Assembly: GCF_030552895.1 (NCBI RefSeq)
Contig: NZ_CP130649.1
Location: 2,604,001-2,668,000 of the forward strand
Length of the DNA: 64,000 nt
Reading direction: 5' to 3'
From: Tatumella ptyseos
GTDB taxonomy: Bacteria; Pseudomonadota; Gammaproteobacteria; Enterobacterales; Enterobacteriaceae
Part shown: positions 43,414-53,974 of the stretch, piece after piece
Layout of the letters: the number at the start of each line of letters is the position of its first letter
Numbering within the stretch: position 1 is the stretch's first letter
Notes under the pieces: generated by a model
What the model saw: only the letters and a program-made list of their open reading frames with translations
Told to the model about the DNA's origin: nothing
Databases searched by the model: none
Translations under genes and position numbers: made by a program

Positions 43414-46400
43414 GTGCGTATATTACCCGTTATTCTACTGAGCTTAGGGCTTGGTACTACTTTCGCTAGTGATGCACTGCCTGAGCCTCCGCAGATCCGG
43501 CAAGCGCTGGAACAGGCTCAAAATAGTAAAAATCCTGCCGCGCAGACCGACATTATTCAAGCCCTAAAGAGTGCGCTGGATTATACGAATCAGCGTAATC
43601 AATCGATTGAAAATGCGCGACAATATCAGCAAGTCATCGATAATTACCCGCAACTTGCGGCAACGCTACGTCAGCAAATTACCACTCTGAACGAAACCAG
43701 CAAACGCGTTAATCCAGCCTCATCGAGTAGCGATATTGAACAAGAGATCTTACGTGTCAGCAGTCAATTGTTGGAAGAAGGCCGTTTAGCCCAGCAGGAG
43801 CAGGATCAAGCCAGGGAGATCAGTGATTCTCTCACTCAATTGCCCAGTGACCAGACAGACGCTCGACGGGCGCTTTCTGAAAGCGATCGCCGCTTACAAA
43901 ATTACCAAGTCTCCTCTACACCGTTAGGCCAAGCCCGAGGTAATGCCTATGAGGCAGAAAACGCAGCGAATAAAGCTCGCGTTAATGAGCTTGAGCTGGC
44001 GCAGCTATCTGCCAATAATCGGCAAGAACTAGCCAAATTACGCGCCGAATTTCACCAAAAAACCATTGCTCAACTCGATGCCTATCTTCAAGCGCTACGC
44101 GCTCGACAAAGCGCCCTCCGCCAAGATGAAGCACAACGCGCCTTAGAGCGTACTGAACAGCTAGCAGAAAATAGTGGCGATTTACCGCCTGTTATTCATG
44201 AGCAATTCACCGTTAACCGCGAGTTATCGGCGGCACTGAACCAGCAAGCCCAACATATGGAGCTGGTCTCTTCACAGCAACGGCTCGTCGCTAACCAGAC
44301 TCAACAAGTGCGCCAAGCGCTCTCAACGTTACGGGAACAGTCACAATGGCTGGGCGAATCTACGCTTCTGGGTGAAGCACTCCGTGCGCAAGTGGCGCGA
44401 TTACCTGATGCGCCAAAATCCCAACAGATCGATAGTGAAATGGGGGAGCTACGCGTTCAGCGCCTGCATTATGAGGATTTACTCGCCCGTCAACATGCGC
44501 TGCGCGAAACGCGTCAAGCGAGCGGTAAGTCAATTACTAGCGAACAACGCCGTATTTTAGATGCGCAGCTTAATACGCAGGGAGAGCTGCTTAATTCATT
44601 GATTTCAGGCTGTGACGCCTTAATTTTAGAAATTACTAAATTAAAAGTCGCGAATACCCAGTTACAAGATGCCTTAGGCGATGTCACGGATGCTACCCAC
44701 CGTTACCTCTTCTGGACGGCGGATATTAACCCGATCACTCTGCATTATCCGCTTCAAGTCGTGCAAGACCTGACAAGATTATTATCTTTAGATAGTTTGG
44801 GGCAGTTGGGGAAAGCCTTAGTCATGGTCGCCACCAGCCGCGAGTCTATTTTACCGGTTATCGGCGCGCTAATATTGGTGATTGTCAGCTTGAGTTCACG
44901 CCGCCACTATCATGCTTTTTTAGCACGATCGGCTAGCCGTATTGGTAAAGTGACCCAGGATCGTTTCTCCTTAACTTTACGCACGGTATTCTGGTCAATT
45001 CTTGTCGCCCTCCCCTTACCCGTTCTCTGGGCGACGCTAGGTTATGGGCTACAACGCGCTTGGCCTTATCCCATTGCGGTGGCTGTGGGGGATGGTGTAA
45101 CCGCGACGCTGCCTTTACTCTGGGCTTTTATGATTAGCGCAACCTTCGCTCACCCTAATGGGTTGTTTATCGCCCATTTTCGTTGGCCGCAACAGGCAGT
45201 ATCACGAGCGGTACGCTATTACTCCCTCAGTATCGGCTTTATCGTTCCCCTCACGATGGTATTGATCACTTTCGATAATATCGAAGAGCGTCCTTTTACT
45301 GCCTCGTTGGGTCGACTGAGTTTTATTCTAATTTGTATCGCACTGACTATTGTCTCTAATGCACTGCGGCGTGCTGGCCTGCCGCTCTATTTTGACCGTC
45401 AAGGCAACAGCACCAACATGGTCAACCGCTTACTCTGGGATGTGATGATCATTATTCCACCTGTTGCCATCATTGCGTCCTTGCTCGGGTATCTCGCGAC
45501 AGCGCAAGCGCTCCTAGCCAGGGTAGAAAGCTCGGTAGGTATCTGGTTTGTGTTACTCATTGTTTATCACATTATTCGCCGTTGGATGCTCATTCAGCGT
45601 CGGCGTATTGAGTTTGATCGCGCACGACAACGGCGGGCAGAGATTCTCGCTAATCGGGCACGAAACCATCAAGAAGATGAGAGTGGCGCACTGAATAGTG
45701 AAAGCCAAGAGACGATCGAAGAACCCGTCATCGACTTAGATACCATCAGTGCGCAATCGCTACGCTTGGTTCGTTCTCTACTCGCGTTAGTGGCACTTTT
45801 TGCGCTAATCCTACTTTGGTCTGAACTCCACTCCGCCTTCGCTTTCCTTGAAAATATCCCGTTGTGGGGAGTGACCTCATCAATTCAAGGGGTAGAGAGC
45901 GTACAGGATGTCACGCTCGGTGCGGTACTGATTGCGATCTTAGTGTTAATTATCACGCTGCAACTGGTAAGAAATATGCCAGCTATGCTTGAACTCGCTA
46001 TTTTACAGCACCTCAATCTGGCGCCTGGCACCGGTTATGCCATCACTACGCTCACCAAGTATGTACTGATGATCGTCGGCGTCATGATGGGCTTTTCGAT
46101 GCTCGGTATTGACTGGTCTAAATTGCAGTGGCTAGTCGCGGCAATGGGTCTGGGATTAGGCTTTGGTTTGCAGGAGATCTTCGCAAACTTTATCTCAGGC
46201 CTGATTATTTTATTCGAAAAGCCCATTCGTATTGGTGATACCGTTACCCTGCGAGACTTAACGGGTACCATCTCGCGAATTAATACCCGTGCTACGACGA
46301 TTACCGATTGGGATAGGAAAGAAATTATTGTGCCGAATAAGGCCTTTATTACCGAACAGTTTATTAACTGGTCCTTATCGGATGCGCATACTAGAGTGGT

Positions 46401-46737
46401 CTTGAATATTCCAGCCCCCCCGCATGTGAGTAGCGCGGTGGTAACGGATTTACTGTTGGCGGCAGCAAATCGCTGTAGTTATGTGTTGAAAACCCCTGCA
46501 GCTGAAGCGTTCTTAGTCGATATCCATCAAGGTATTCAACTCTTTGAATTGCGGATTTATGCCGCAGAGATTGGCCATCGTATGCCACTGCGTCACGACC
46601 TACATCAACAGATCTTAAATAGTTTCAGTGAGCACAATATAGAGCTGCCTTACCCGCCGGTTCAGGTAAGAATGGAACAAGTCGGTAAGTCCGCCGCTAC
46701 TATGCAATCAACACAGTACCAAGCTGGCGGCCTATAA
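43414..46737 (+). CDS. mscM: Miniconductance mechanosensitive channel MscM (YjeP)
   Basis: Large MscS-family channel, 1107 residues, the same as E. coli YjeP. A signal peptide (about 19 residues, ending FA) is followed by a periplasmic coiled-coil domain rich in Gln and Leu (to about 450), a membrane region of roughly 11 helices (about 480-930), and the MscS core with AMGLGLGFGLQEIFANFISGL, IRIGDTVTL and IIVPNKAFITEQFINWSLSD. The start is GTG preceded by GAGGG. Probably in an operon with psd; a strong hairpin follows. Confidence 0.96.
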   Translation: MRILPVILLSLGLGTTFASDALPEPPQIRQALEQAQNSKNPAAQTDIIQALKSALDYTNQRNQSIENARQYQQVIDNYPQLAATLRQQITTLNETSKRVNPASSSSDIEQEILRVSSQLLEEGRLAQQEQDQAREISDSLTQLPSDQTDARRALSESDRRLQNYQVSSTPLGQARGNAYEAENAANKARVNELELAQLSANNRQELAKLRAEFHQKTIAQLDAYLQALRARQSALRQDEAQRALERTEQLAENSGDLPPVIHEQFTVNRELSAALNQQAQHMELVSSQQRLVANQTQQVRQALSTLREQSQWLGESTLLGEALRAQVARLPDAPKSQQIDSEMGELRVQRLHYEDLLARQHALRETRQASGKSITSEQRRILDAQLNTQGELLNSLISGCDALILEITKLKVANTQLQDALGDVTDATHRYLFWTADINPITLHYPLQVVQDLTRLLSLDSLGQLGKALVMVATSRESILPVIGALILVIVSLSSRRHYHAFLARSASRIGKVTQDRFSLTLRTVFWSILVALPLPVLWATLGYGLQRAWPYPIAVAVGDGVTATLPLLWAFMISATFAHPNGLFIAHFRWPQQAVSRAVRYYSLSIGFIVPLTMVLITFDNIEERPFTASLGRLSFILICIALTIVSNALRRAGLPLYFDRQGNSTNMVNRLLWDVMIIIPPVAIIASLLGYLATAQALLARVESSVGIWFVLLIVYHIIRRWMLIQRRRIEFDRARQRRAEILANRARNHQEDESGALNSESQETIEEPVIDLDTISAQSLRLVRSLLALVALFALILLWSELHSAFAFLENIPLWGVTSSIQGVESVQDVTLGAVLIAILVLIITLQLVRNMPAMLELAILQHLNLAPGTGYAITTLTKYVLMIVGVMMGFSMLGIDWSKLQWLVAAMGLGLGFGLQEIFANFISGLIILFEKPIRIGDTVTLRDLTGTISRINTRATTITDWDRKEIIVPNKAFITEQFINWSLSDAHTRVVLNIPAPPHVSSAVVTDLLLAAANRCSYVLKTPAAEAFLVDIHQGIQLFELRIYAAEIGHRMPLRHDLHQQILNSFSEHNIELPYPPVQVRMEQVGKSAATMQSTQYQAGGL

Positions 46738-46741
46738 AGCA

Positions 46742-46768
46742 TTCAGCCAGTCATCACGACTGGCTGAA
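46742..46768. terminator. Hairpin between convergent mscM and epmA
   Basis: TTCAGCCAGTC (46742-46752) pairs perfectly with GACTGGCTGAA (46758-46768). T-poor flanks, but its place between convergent genes fits a terminator. Confidence 0.65.
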
Positions 46769-46772
46769 ATCA

Positions 46773-47753
46773 TTAACTATTCTCGACGGTAAAGGCCATA
46801 ACCTCTTTTAACGAATCTGCTTTCAGTGCAAGCATCACCAAACGGTCAATACCCAATGCTACGCCGGAGCAATCAGGCATTCCAGCCGTCAAAGCCGCTA
46901 ATAGACGCTCATCGATCGGATGTTCTGGTAAACCCATCAGCTGGCGACGACGGTTGTCTGCCACAAAACGTTGACGCTGCTCCTCACTATTGGTGAGTTC
47001 ACGAAAGCCATTGGCCAATTCTACACCTTTGAAATAGACCTCGAAGCGCTCGGCGACACGATGATCTTCGGTACTGATTTCGGCCAAGGCTGCCTGGGAG
47101 GCAGGAAAGTGATAGACGAACGCGGGTTTATTTTCTTGCCCTATCTGCGTTTCGACCCCGAGCATAAAGAGTAATTGCAGCACGGTATCACGATCTTCTT
47201 CTCGCTCAACCAACTCTCCGACACCTAGCTTTTCGGCGCAGGCCACTAATTGCTCTTTATCGGCGGTAAGCGGATCTACCCCTAAATAGCGTTGGAAAGC
47301 TTGTTGGTAGGAGAGCGTTTCTGCGGGTTCGCACTCAATAATCTGTTGCAGTAAATCATCCACTTCATTCATCAGCCGATACATATCGTAGTGCGGGCGA
47401 TACCATTCAAGCATGGTGAATTCAGGGTTATGATGACGCCCTGCTTCCTCATTACGGAAACAACGGCTCATTTGATAGATCGGCCCACTGCCTGCGGTAA
47501 GTAAGCGTTTCATATGGTATTCAGGGCTAGTCATTAACCACAAATCGCGCCCTTGCGCCGCACCAGGCCCGACAAAGCGGGTTGTAAAAGGTACCAGATG
47601 AATATCTGTCACCGTCGCTTGGCTCATTGCAGGGGTTTCGACTTCCAACACTCCACGATCAGCAAAGAAACGCCGAATATCGGCTAGCAAATTTGCACGC
47701 TTAAGCAGATTGGCAATAGGCGCACTCGGCTGCCATAAGTCCGATTCGTTCAT
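46773..47753 (-). CDS. epmA: EF-P lysyl-lysine transferase EpmA (PoxA/GenX)
   Basis: Class II lysyl-tRNA-synthetase-like enzyme that attaches (R)-beta-lysine to Lys34 of EF-P. The 326-residue product has motif 2 ([20 protein letters not shown], around residue 100) and motif 3 ([14 protein letters not shown]), without an anticodon-binding domain. Of two ATGs, 47753 has AGGA 8 nt upstream and matches E. coli; 47759 is too close to it. efp, its target, lies 270 bp away on the same strand and epmB just beyond. Confidence 0.96.
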   Translation of the reverse strand: MNESDLWQPSAPIANLLKRANLLADIRRFFADRGVLEVETPAMSQATVTDIHLVPFTTRFVGPGAAQGRDLWLMTSPEYHMKRLLTAGSGPIYQMSRCFRNEEAGRHHNPEFTMLEWYRPHYDMYRLMNEVDDLLQQIIECEPAETLSYQQAFQRYLGVDPLTADKEQLVACAEKLGVGELVEREEDRDTVLQLLFMLGVETQIGQENKPAFVYHFPASQAALAEISTEDHRVAERFEVYFKGVELANGFRELTNSEEQRQRFVADNRRRQLMGLPEHPIDERLLAALTAGMPDCSGVALGIDRLVMLALKADSLKEVMAFTVENS

Positions 47754-47844
47754 CAACATTGTCCTTCAAAAAAGTCGTATGGGACGGTAGGTCCGTATAG
47801 GTAGTATTCACTGGCTAAAAGGGTGAAAAGGGGGTGATAGGCTA

Positions 47845-47976
47845 TCAGCTTGCTACGTGCGAAATGGCGTGACCTAGGCCAGAAATATCTTCGCCCATCC
47901 CACGAAATGTATTACAAGCGGTGAGCGACGCGCTAAAAAGCAATAAAATAGCCACTCTTATTATTAATGTTTTCAT
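47845..47976 (-). CDS. ecnA: Entericidin-type small lipoprotein
   Basis: A 43-residue ORF that length filters would skip. It begins MKTLIIRVAILLLFSASLTAC, a signal peptide with lipobox LTAC, followed by NTFRGMGEDISGLGHAISHVAS. The segment CNT-RG-GEDI-x-GxAIS is shared by E. coli entericidins A (antidote) and B (bacteriolytic), whose genes also follow efp. Only one copy is visible. Length and the short C-terminus resemble EcnA more than EcnB. It starts 45 nt after the efp stop and may be co-transcribed with it. AAGG lies about 10 nt before the ATG, a rather long spacing. Confidence 0.82.
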   Translation of the reverse strand: MKTLIIRVAILLLFSASLTACNTFRGMGEDISGLGHAISHVAS

Positions 47977-48021
47977 CGCGCATAACCTTCAAAGAAACGC
48001 GCCATTAAGGCGCGCTTAGAC

Positions 48022-48588
48022 TTACTTAACGCGTGAAACGTATTCGCCAGAACGCGTATCAACACGGATAACTTCGCCGATTTGAACAAACAGAGGTACT
48101 TTCACTACCGCACCGGTTGTCAGTTTCGCAGGCTTACCACCGGTTCCCGCGGTATCGCCTTTTAGACCTGGGTCAGTTTCAACGATTTCAGCTTCAATGA
48201 AATTTGGTGGAAGAATGCTAATCGGGTTACCATTCCATAAAGTAACGATACATTCTGCTTGGTCTTGTAACCAGATGTCGTTCTCACCAACTGCTTTAGC
48301 GTCAGCAGCTAATTGTTCGAAAGTGTTGTTGTTCATGAAATGCCAGAACTCACCGTCGTTGTAGAGGTAAGTTAAGGTCACATCAACAACATCAGCACCT
48401 TCCGCTGAATCGGTTGATTTGAAGGTTTTTTCGATCAGTTTACCGGTTAACAGACGACGCATTTTAACACGTGCGAAAGCTTGGCCTTTACCGGGTTTTA
48501 CGAACTCACTTGCTTCGATAGCATAAGGTTCGTTGTCGAACATGATTTTAAGACCGTTACGAAAATCGTTGCTAGAATATGTTGCCAT
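48022..48588 (-). CDS. efp: Elongation factor P
   Basis: EF-P rescues ribosomes stalled at polyproline stretches. The 188-residue product has three beta-barrel domains; [15 protein letters not shown] carries Lys34, the residue beta-lysylated by EpmB and Epm[20 protein letters not shown] and the ending SGEYVSRVK are conserved. Divergent from epmB with 39 bp between the starts, so both promoters overlap. Confidence 0.98.
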   Translation of the reverse strand: MATYSSNDFRNGLKIMFDNEPYAIEASEFVKPGKGQAFARVKMRRLLTGKLIEKTFKSTDSAEGADVVDVTLTYLYNDGEFWHFMNNNTFEQLAADAKAVGENDIWLQDQAECIVTLWNGNPISILPPNFIEAEIVETDPGLKGDTAGTGGKPAKLTTGAVVKVPLFVQIGEVIRVDTRSGEYVSRVK

Positions 48589-48627
48589 GAAGGCCCTCTA
48601 TAAATAATCACTGGTATGAAGCCAAAA

Positions 48628-49656
48628 ATGGCAAACATTGTAACCCTAAATACCCCTGCTAGAGAAGATTGGTTGCAGCAACTTGCAGACGTTGTGACAG
48701 AACCTGCTGAATTACTACGACTTTTAAATCTCGAACACCTACCTGAACTGCAGGCAGGCCATGATGCACGCCGTCTATTTGCACTGCGTGTACCCCGTGC
48801 ATTCATTCGCCGAATGGTGCTAGGCGATCCTAACGATCCCCTATTGCGCCAAGTTATCACGCAAGCTAGCGAATTTACCCTAACACCTGGCTATTCGACG
48901 GATCCACTTGATGAACAAACCGCGGCAGTACCTGGGTTACTCCATAAATACGTTAACCGTGCGCTGTTATTAGTCAAAGGTGGCTGCGCAGTAAACTGTC
49001 GGTACTGTTTTCGCCGCCATTTCCCGTACCAAGATAACCAAGGTAATAAGCGCAATTGGCAGGTCGCCCTTGATTATATCCGCCAACACCCAGAATTAAA
49101 CGAAATTATCTTCTCTGGGGGAGATCCTTTGATGGCTAAGGACCACGAATTGGACTATTTAGTCAGTGAGCTGGAAGCCATCCCCCATATTCAACGCTTA
49201 CGGATCCACTCTCGTTTACCGGTAGTCATTCCCGCGCGGATCACCGAAACATTGTGCCAGCGCCTTTCGGTCTCACGCTTACAAGTGATTATGGTCACCC
49301 ACGTCAATCACGCACAAGAGATCGACGCTGAGTTCGCTCAAGCAATGTCGCGCCTTAAGGCTGCGAATGTCACCTTACTAAATCAAAGTGTTTTATTGCG
49401 CGACATCAACGACGATGCCACTGTTCTTGCTACTCTGAGTAATCGTCTGTTCGAAGTCGGAATTCTCCCGTATTACCTCCATGTTTTGGATAAAGTACAG
49501 GGGGCCGCACACTTTTACGTCTCCGATGAACAAGCTCGTATCATAATGCATGGCTTATTGAGTAAAGTGTCAGGTTATCTGGTTCCCCGTCTTGCCCGAG
49601 AAATCGGCGGCGAACCGAGTAAAACCCCCTTAGACTTACAATTACGTCAGGTGTAA
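48628..49656 (+). CDS. epmB: Lysine 2,3-aminomutase-like EpmB (YjeK)
   Basis: Radical SAM, PLP-dependent enzyme producing (R)-beta-lysine for EF-P modification. The cluster motif CAVNCRYC lies near residue 120, followed by FRRHFPY, FSGGDPLMAKDHEL and HSRLPVVIPARIT; the PLP lysine lies in HVLDKVQGAAHF or the nearby C-terminal region. Start taken at the ATG giving MANIVTLNTP (342 residues as in E. coli MAHIVTLNTP), not the ATG four codons earlier. Confidence 0.95.
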   Translation: MANIVTLNTPAREDWLQQLADVVTEPAELLRLLNLEHLPELQAGHDARRLFALRVPRAFIRRMVLGDPNDPLLRQVITQASEFTLTPGYSTDPLDEQTAAVPGLLHKYVNRALLLVKGGCAVNCRYCFRRHFPYQDNQGNKRNWQVALDYIRQHPELNEIIFSGGDPLMAKDHELDYLVSELEAIPHIQRLRIHSRLPVVIPARITETLCQRLSVSRLQVIMVTHVNHAQEIDAEFAQAMSRLKAANVTLLNQSVLLRDINDDATVLATLSNRLFEVGILPYYLHVLDKVQGAAHFYVSDEQARIIMHGLLSKVSGYLVPRLAREIGGEPSKTPLDLQLRQV

Positions 49657-49707
49657 TGGGGCATGATAAAGGCTGCAGGCGACTAATCATTTATCAAAGG
49701 AATATTT

Positions 49708-50136
49708 ATGAAAAAGAGTTTATCTGTATCGTTACTTTCTCTAGCAACGCTTCTGGCTGCACAGCAAGCCTTTGCCGTACAAACTTGTGCCCAGAAAGAA
49801 GCCGCGCTTAATGAGCAACTGAGTTATGCCCAGCAACATAACAATAGCCATCAAGTCGCAGGGTTAAAGAAGGCGTTGGCTGAAGTGAAAGAGAATTGTA
49901 CCGCCTCAAGCGTTCGTCACGATGCAGAGCAAGATGTTGAAAAATTGCAGCGTAAGCTAAAAGAGAAACAACAAGATTTGCAGGAGAGTCAACAAGACCT
50001 TCAAAAAGCGACTGCGAAGAATAACGCGGAGAAAATGGCTAAATACCGTGGCAAAATCGCCGAGAAACAAGCCGATATTGAGAAAATCACCACTGAGTTA
50101 CACCAAAAGCAACAAGGTTTACGCGCCCTCAACTAG
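49708..50136 (+). CDS. DUF1090 periplasmic protein, YqjC-like
   Basis: Signal peptide (about 23 residues, ending AFA), then CAQKEAALNEQLSYAQQHNN and VAGLKKALAEVKENC, which match the DUF1090 family (E. coli YqjC), followed by a long charged coiled coil (about residues 75-140) with repeats of QQDLQ. Two cysteines can form a disulfide. Function is unknown. At 142 residues it is longer than YqjC (122), mostly in the coiled coil. AAGGAAT precedes the ATG. E. coli has yqjC far away, so the position is unusual. Confidence 0.85.
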   Translation: MKKSLSVSLLSLATLLAAQQAFAVQTCAQKEAALNEQLSYAQQHNNSHQVAGLKKALAEVKENCTASSVRHDAEQDVEKLQRKLKEKQQDLQESQQDLQKATAKNNAEKMAKYRGKIAEKQADIEKITTELHQKQQGLRALN

Positions 50137-50145
50137 GGCTATCGA

Positions 50146-50175
50146 TAAGCGTATCAACCCAGTTTGATACGCTTA
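50146..50175. terminator. Hairpin between DUF1090 gene and yjeI
   Basis: TAAGCGTATCAA (50146-50157) pairs perfectly with TTGATACGCTTA (50164-50175), between convergent genes. Confidence 0.65.
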
Positions 50176-50187
50176 GTCGTTAAATCA

Positions 50188-50541
50188 TTATGGGCACTTA
50201 TAGACTTGGCCAGACATCTTCGTCGCGACAGGCACGAAGCTCGACACTAAACTAAGCCCCGGTGTACTAGCGTTATAGATTACGTTACCGCCCATTTCTG
50301 CAGCACGATTACGTAAGTTATTTGCCGCACCTCGCAGAGAATTCCCACCTTCGATTTGTTGGCCTGAGAACCAATTACTCTGCTCACCGCTCGCAGTACC
50401 GATGTAGTGGCATTCAGCGCCAGGTTGCTGGTCAACGAAACGCACATTCTGCCCCGCTGCATTTAATTGATTACCGGACGAGCTACAACCCGCCGCAAGA
50501 AGTACCGCAAATAAAACCGGGATAACTGAAAGTAAACGCAT
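50188..50541 (-). CDS. yjeI: DUF4156 lipoprotein YjeI
   Basis: Lipoprotein of 117 residues with lipobox LLAAGC; Ser at +2 predicts sorting to the outer membrane. LNAAGQNVRFVDQQPGAEC, GEQSNWFSGQ, RGAANNLRNRAAEMGGNVIY and the ending GQVYKCP match E. coli YjeI. Function unknown. GAGGAA precedes the ATG. Lies between epmB and groL as in E. coli. Confidence 0.9.
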   Translation of the reverse strand: MRLLSVIPVLFAVLLAAGCSSSGNQLNAAGQNVRFVDQQPGAECHYIGTASGEQSNWFSGQQIEGGNSLRGAANNLRNRAAEMGGNVIYNASTPGLSLVSSFVPVATKMSGQVYKCP

Positions 50542-50874
50542 TTTATTCCTCGTTATTATACGTAGTAAGTATCACCTGGTGCCTATTTAGGCTTACAACG
50601 TTTTGGCTTACTTGAGAGGCGTTAGAATATCGGCAAATACCATTAAATTCCAGCTATGCCGTAAAAAGTCTCCATTCGGATATTAACCGATAGCGTGTCA
50701 CGCTTCGGTCATAGGTTAAGCATAGCTGAGTTTTAGTTAAGTCACAGCGTAGCCCATCCGCCTTATCCGCTAAGCATAAAAAAACCCTAGCTTTCGCTAG
50801 GGTTTCGTCTGGCTAACTCGACAGTTCACACTGTCTGGTTAGAGAGGCAATGATTGCCAGTGACCAAAGTCACC
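50542..50874. other. Intergenic region between yjeI and groL
   Basis: Contains the yjeI upstream region and the groL terminator (listed separately). Nothing else coding or repeated is visible; a second small hairpin (GACAGT/ACTGTC, near 50820-50837) lies between the groL stop and its terminator. Confidence 0.5.
50778..50805 (-). terminator. Terminator of groESL
   Basis: On the minus strand AACCCTAGC, loop GAAA, GCTAGGGTT (plus 50796-50804 and 50783-50791), then a run of seven T. Confidence 0.92.
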
Positions 50875-52524
<1,650 letters not shown>

Positions 52525-52563
52525 CTATTCCTTCAAAATTTTACAATGAAATATTTCGTGTAA

Positions 52564-52857
52564 TTACGCAGTTACGACGGCGAGGATATCGTTCTCGGAG
52601 ATGATAAGAACTTCTTCGTTATCAATCTTTTCTGTTTTAGCGCCGTAACCTTCGTTAAAGATCACTACATCACCGACTTTTACGTCCAGTGGTTTTACTT
52701 CACCATTTTCAAGAATGCGACCATTGCCCACCGCTAACACTTCAGCACGGCTTGATTTGCCCGCTGCAGAACCCGTTAATACGATGCCACCGGCTGATTT
52801 TGCTTCAACTTCTTTACGCTTAACAATTACACGGTCATGTAATGGACGAATGTTCAT
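52564..52857 (-). CDS. groS: Co-chaperonin GroES
   Basis: Seven-fold lid for GroEL; 97 residues. [18 protein letters not shown], the mobile loop [13 protein letters not shown], and [13 protein letters not shown] are conserved. First gene of the heat-inducible operon. Confidence 0.99.
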   Translation of the reverse strand: MNIRPLHDRVIVKRKEVEAKSAGGIVLTGSAAGKSSRAEVLAVGNGRILENGEVKPLDVKVGDVVIFNEGYGAKTEKIDNEEVLIISENDILAVVTA

Positions 52858-52931
52858 TTGATCGTTCTCCTATGAGATAGCTAATCACGCATTATTTTAA
52901 ATTTGATGCCATTCTGGCTTCGTGACTTCAG

Positions 52932-52963
52932 AGGTAGGGACGACGGACTTCACTTTCAAGGGG
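52932..52963 (-). promoter_or_regulatory. Sigma32 heat-shock promoter of groESL
   Basis: On the minus strand CCCCTTGAAA (-35; plus 52954-52963) and a weaker -10, TCCCTACC (plus 52933-52940), about 14 nt apart. The -35 equals the sigma32 consensus CTTGAAA; the -10 departs from CCCCATNT. Confidence 0.65.
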
Positions 52964-53036
52964 AAGAAAGAAATTTTTTTTAAAAAAATTCCCCATAGAA
53001 ACGTTTTTAGGCTAGCGGAGTAGCGGTAGGAAAAGC

Positions 53037-53068
53037 GATATCACGCTAGGGTCAGCTAGCGTGATATC
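53037..53068 (-). terminator. Terminator of fxsA
   Basis: GATATCACGCTAG (53037-53049) pairs perfectly with CTAGCGTGATATC (53056-53068); on the minus strand GCTTTTCC follows. It lies just past the fxsA stop. Confidence 0.75.
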
Positions 53069-53078
53069 AGAAGGGGGA

Positions 53079-53555
53079 TTACTCTGTTTTATGCGTTGAC
53101 GTGCTATTGCCCCGGTGATCGAGGCGTTTTTCTTCATGGCGCTCAAACTCTCCTTCCATGGTGTACCCCGTGTCTTGGGTAGTTTGGCCCCTGCCACCCC
53201 AAACAGTGATAAAAGGCATCAGCTTATGGGTCAGTCGTTGCTGCACAGGCGGAAGTAGCAGTAAAGCACCTAAGAAATCGGTGAAGAAGCCGGGCAATAT
53301 CAATAAAAATCCCGCCAGAAACAGGGATAATCCACGTGTCATTTCCGGGGCCGGGTTCTCATTACGAACCAGTTTCTCTTGCATGAGACGGAAATTTTTA
53401 ATCCCTTGATTTTTTACTAACGATAACCCGATCGCTGAAGTGGCAATCACTAACAGCAGTGTTAGTAGTACTCCAAAGAGATGAGCCACTTTGATAAAGA
53501 GTGATATCTCGATCCATGCCAAGATAAATAAAGCTATAAATGGTAACCAACGCAC
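53079..53555 (-). CDS. fxsA: Membrane protein FxsA
   Basis: Inner-membrane protein of 158 residues, equal in length to E. coli FxsA, which modulates phage T7 exclusion by F when overproduced. Hydrophobic segments at about 1-25, 27-48 and 75-108 (LFLAGFLLILPGFFTDFLGALLL is the core of the last); a polar tail follows. The start is GTG with AAGGAG 6 nt upstream. Between groESL and aspA as in E. coli. Confidence 0.93.
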   Translation of the reverse strand: MRWLPFIALFILAWIEISLFIKVAHLFGVLLTLLLVIATSAIGLSLVKNQGIKNFRLMQEKLVRNENPAPEMTRGLSLFLAGFLLILPGFFTDFLGALLLLPPVQQRLTHKLMPFITVWGGRGQTTQDTGYTMEGEFERHEEKRLDHRGNSTSTHKTE

Positions 53556-53974
53556 GGTGGGCTCCTTAAATTCGTAAAAAGGATCGCTGTTCGACCTAAT
53601 TCTTAATCATGGGTATCTCTCTCGCGCAATTCAAGGTGATTGACCGCGAAAAGGGCACTAAATACGGACTTTTTTGTCAATTAATGTCATCTCACTTTGC
53701 TTAGTATGGGATTGATGCCGTAAACAATTCATTTTTACTATTGTTAAATCTCAAGTCCTATTCATACACTAAGCACAAAGATTCGGTAATCACGGTTACC
53801 GAGGGATTAAATGTAAAAAAAAAGTTACTATATAGTGATCTGTGTGGCTGAATTTTAAATAAAACAGCCTATGATCGCGTCACGGTTTGCTACGCGTCGC
53901 GCAGTACCGGTTCAATTAATACGGCAACATTACCGTCGACATGGAAAACGACGACCTATTATAAGAAGGCTCTC
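53556..53974. other. Divergent upstream region of fxsA and aspA
   Basis: A 419-bp AT-rich gap without a coding frame. It contains an inverted repeat CGGTAA-N6-TTACCG (53784-53801) that could be an operator or leader hairpin for aspA. I looked for CRP and FNR sites, which control aspA in E. coli, and saw only poor half-matches. Confidence 0.5.

Noticed and set aside
53810..53860. Possible CRP site before aspA (AGTGATCTGTGTGGC)
   Set aside because: Only one poor half-site; the other half does not resemble TCACA.
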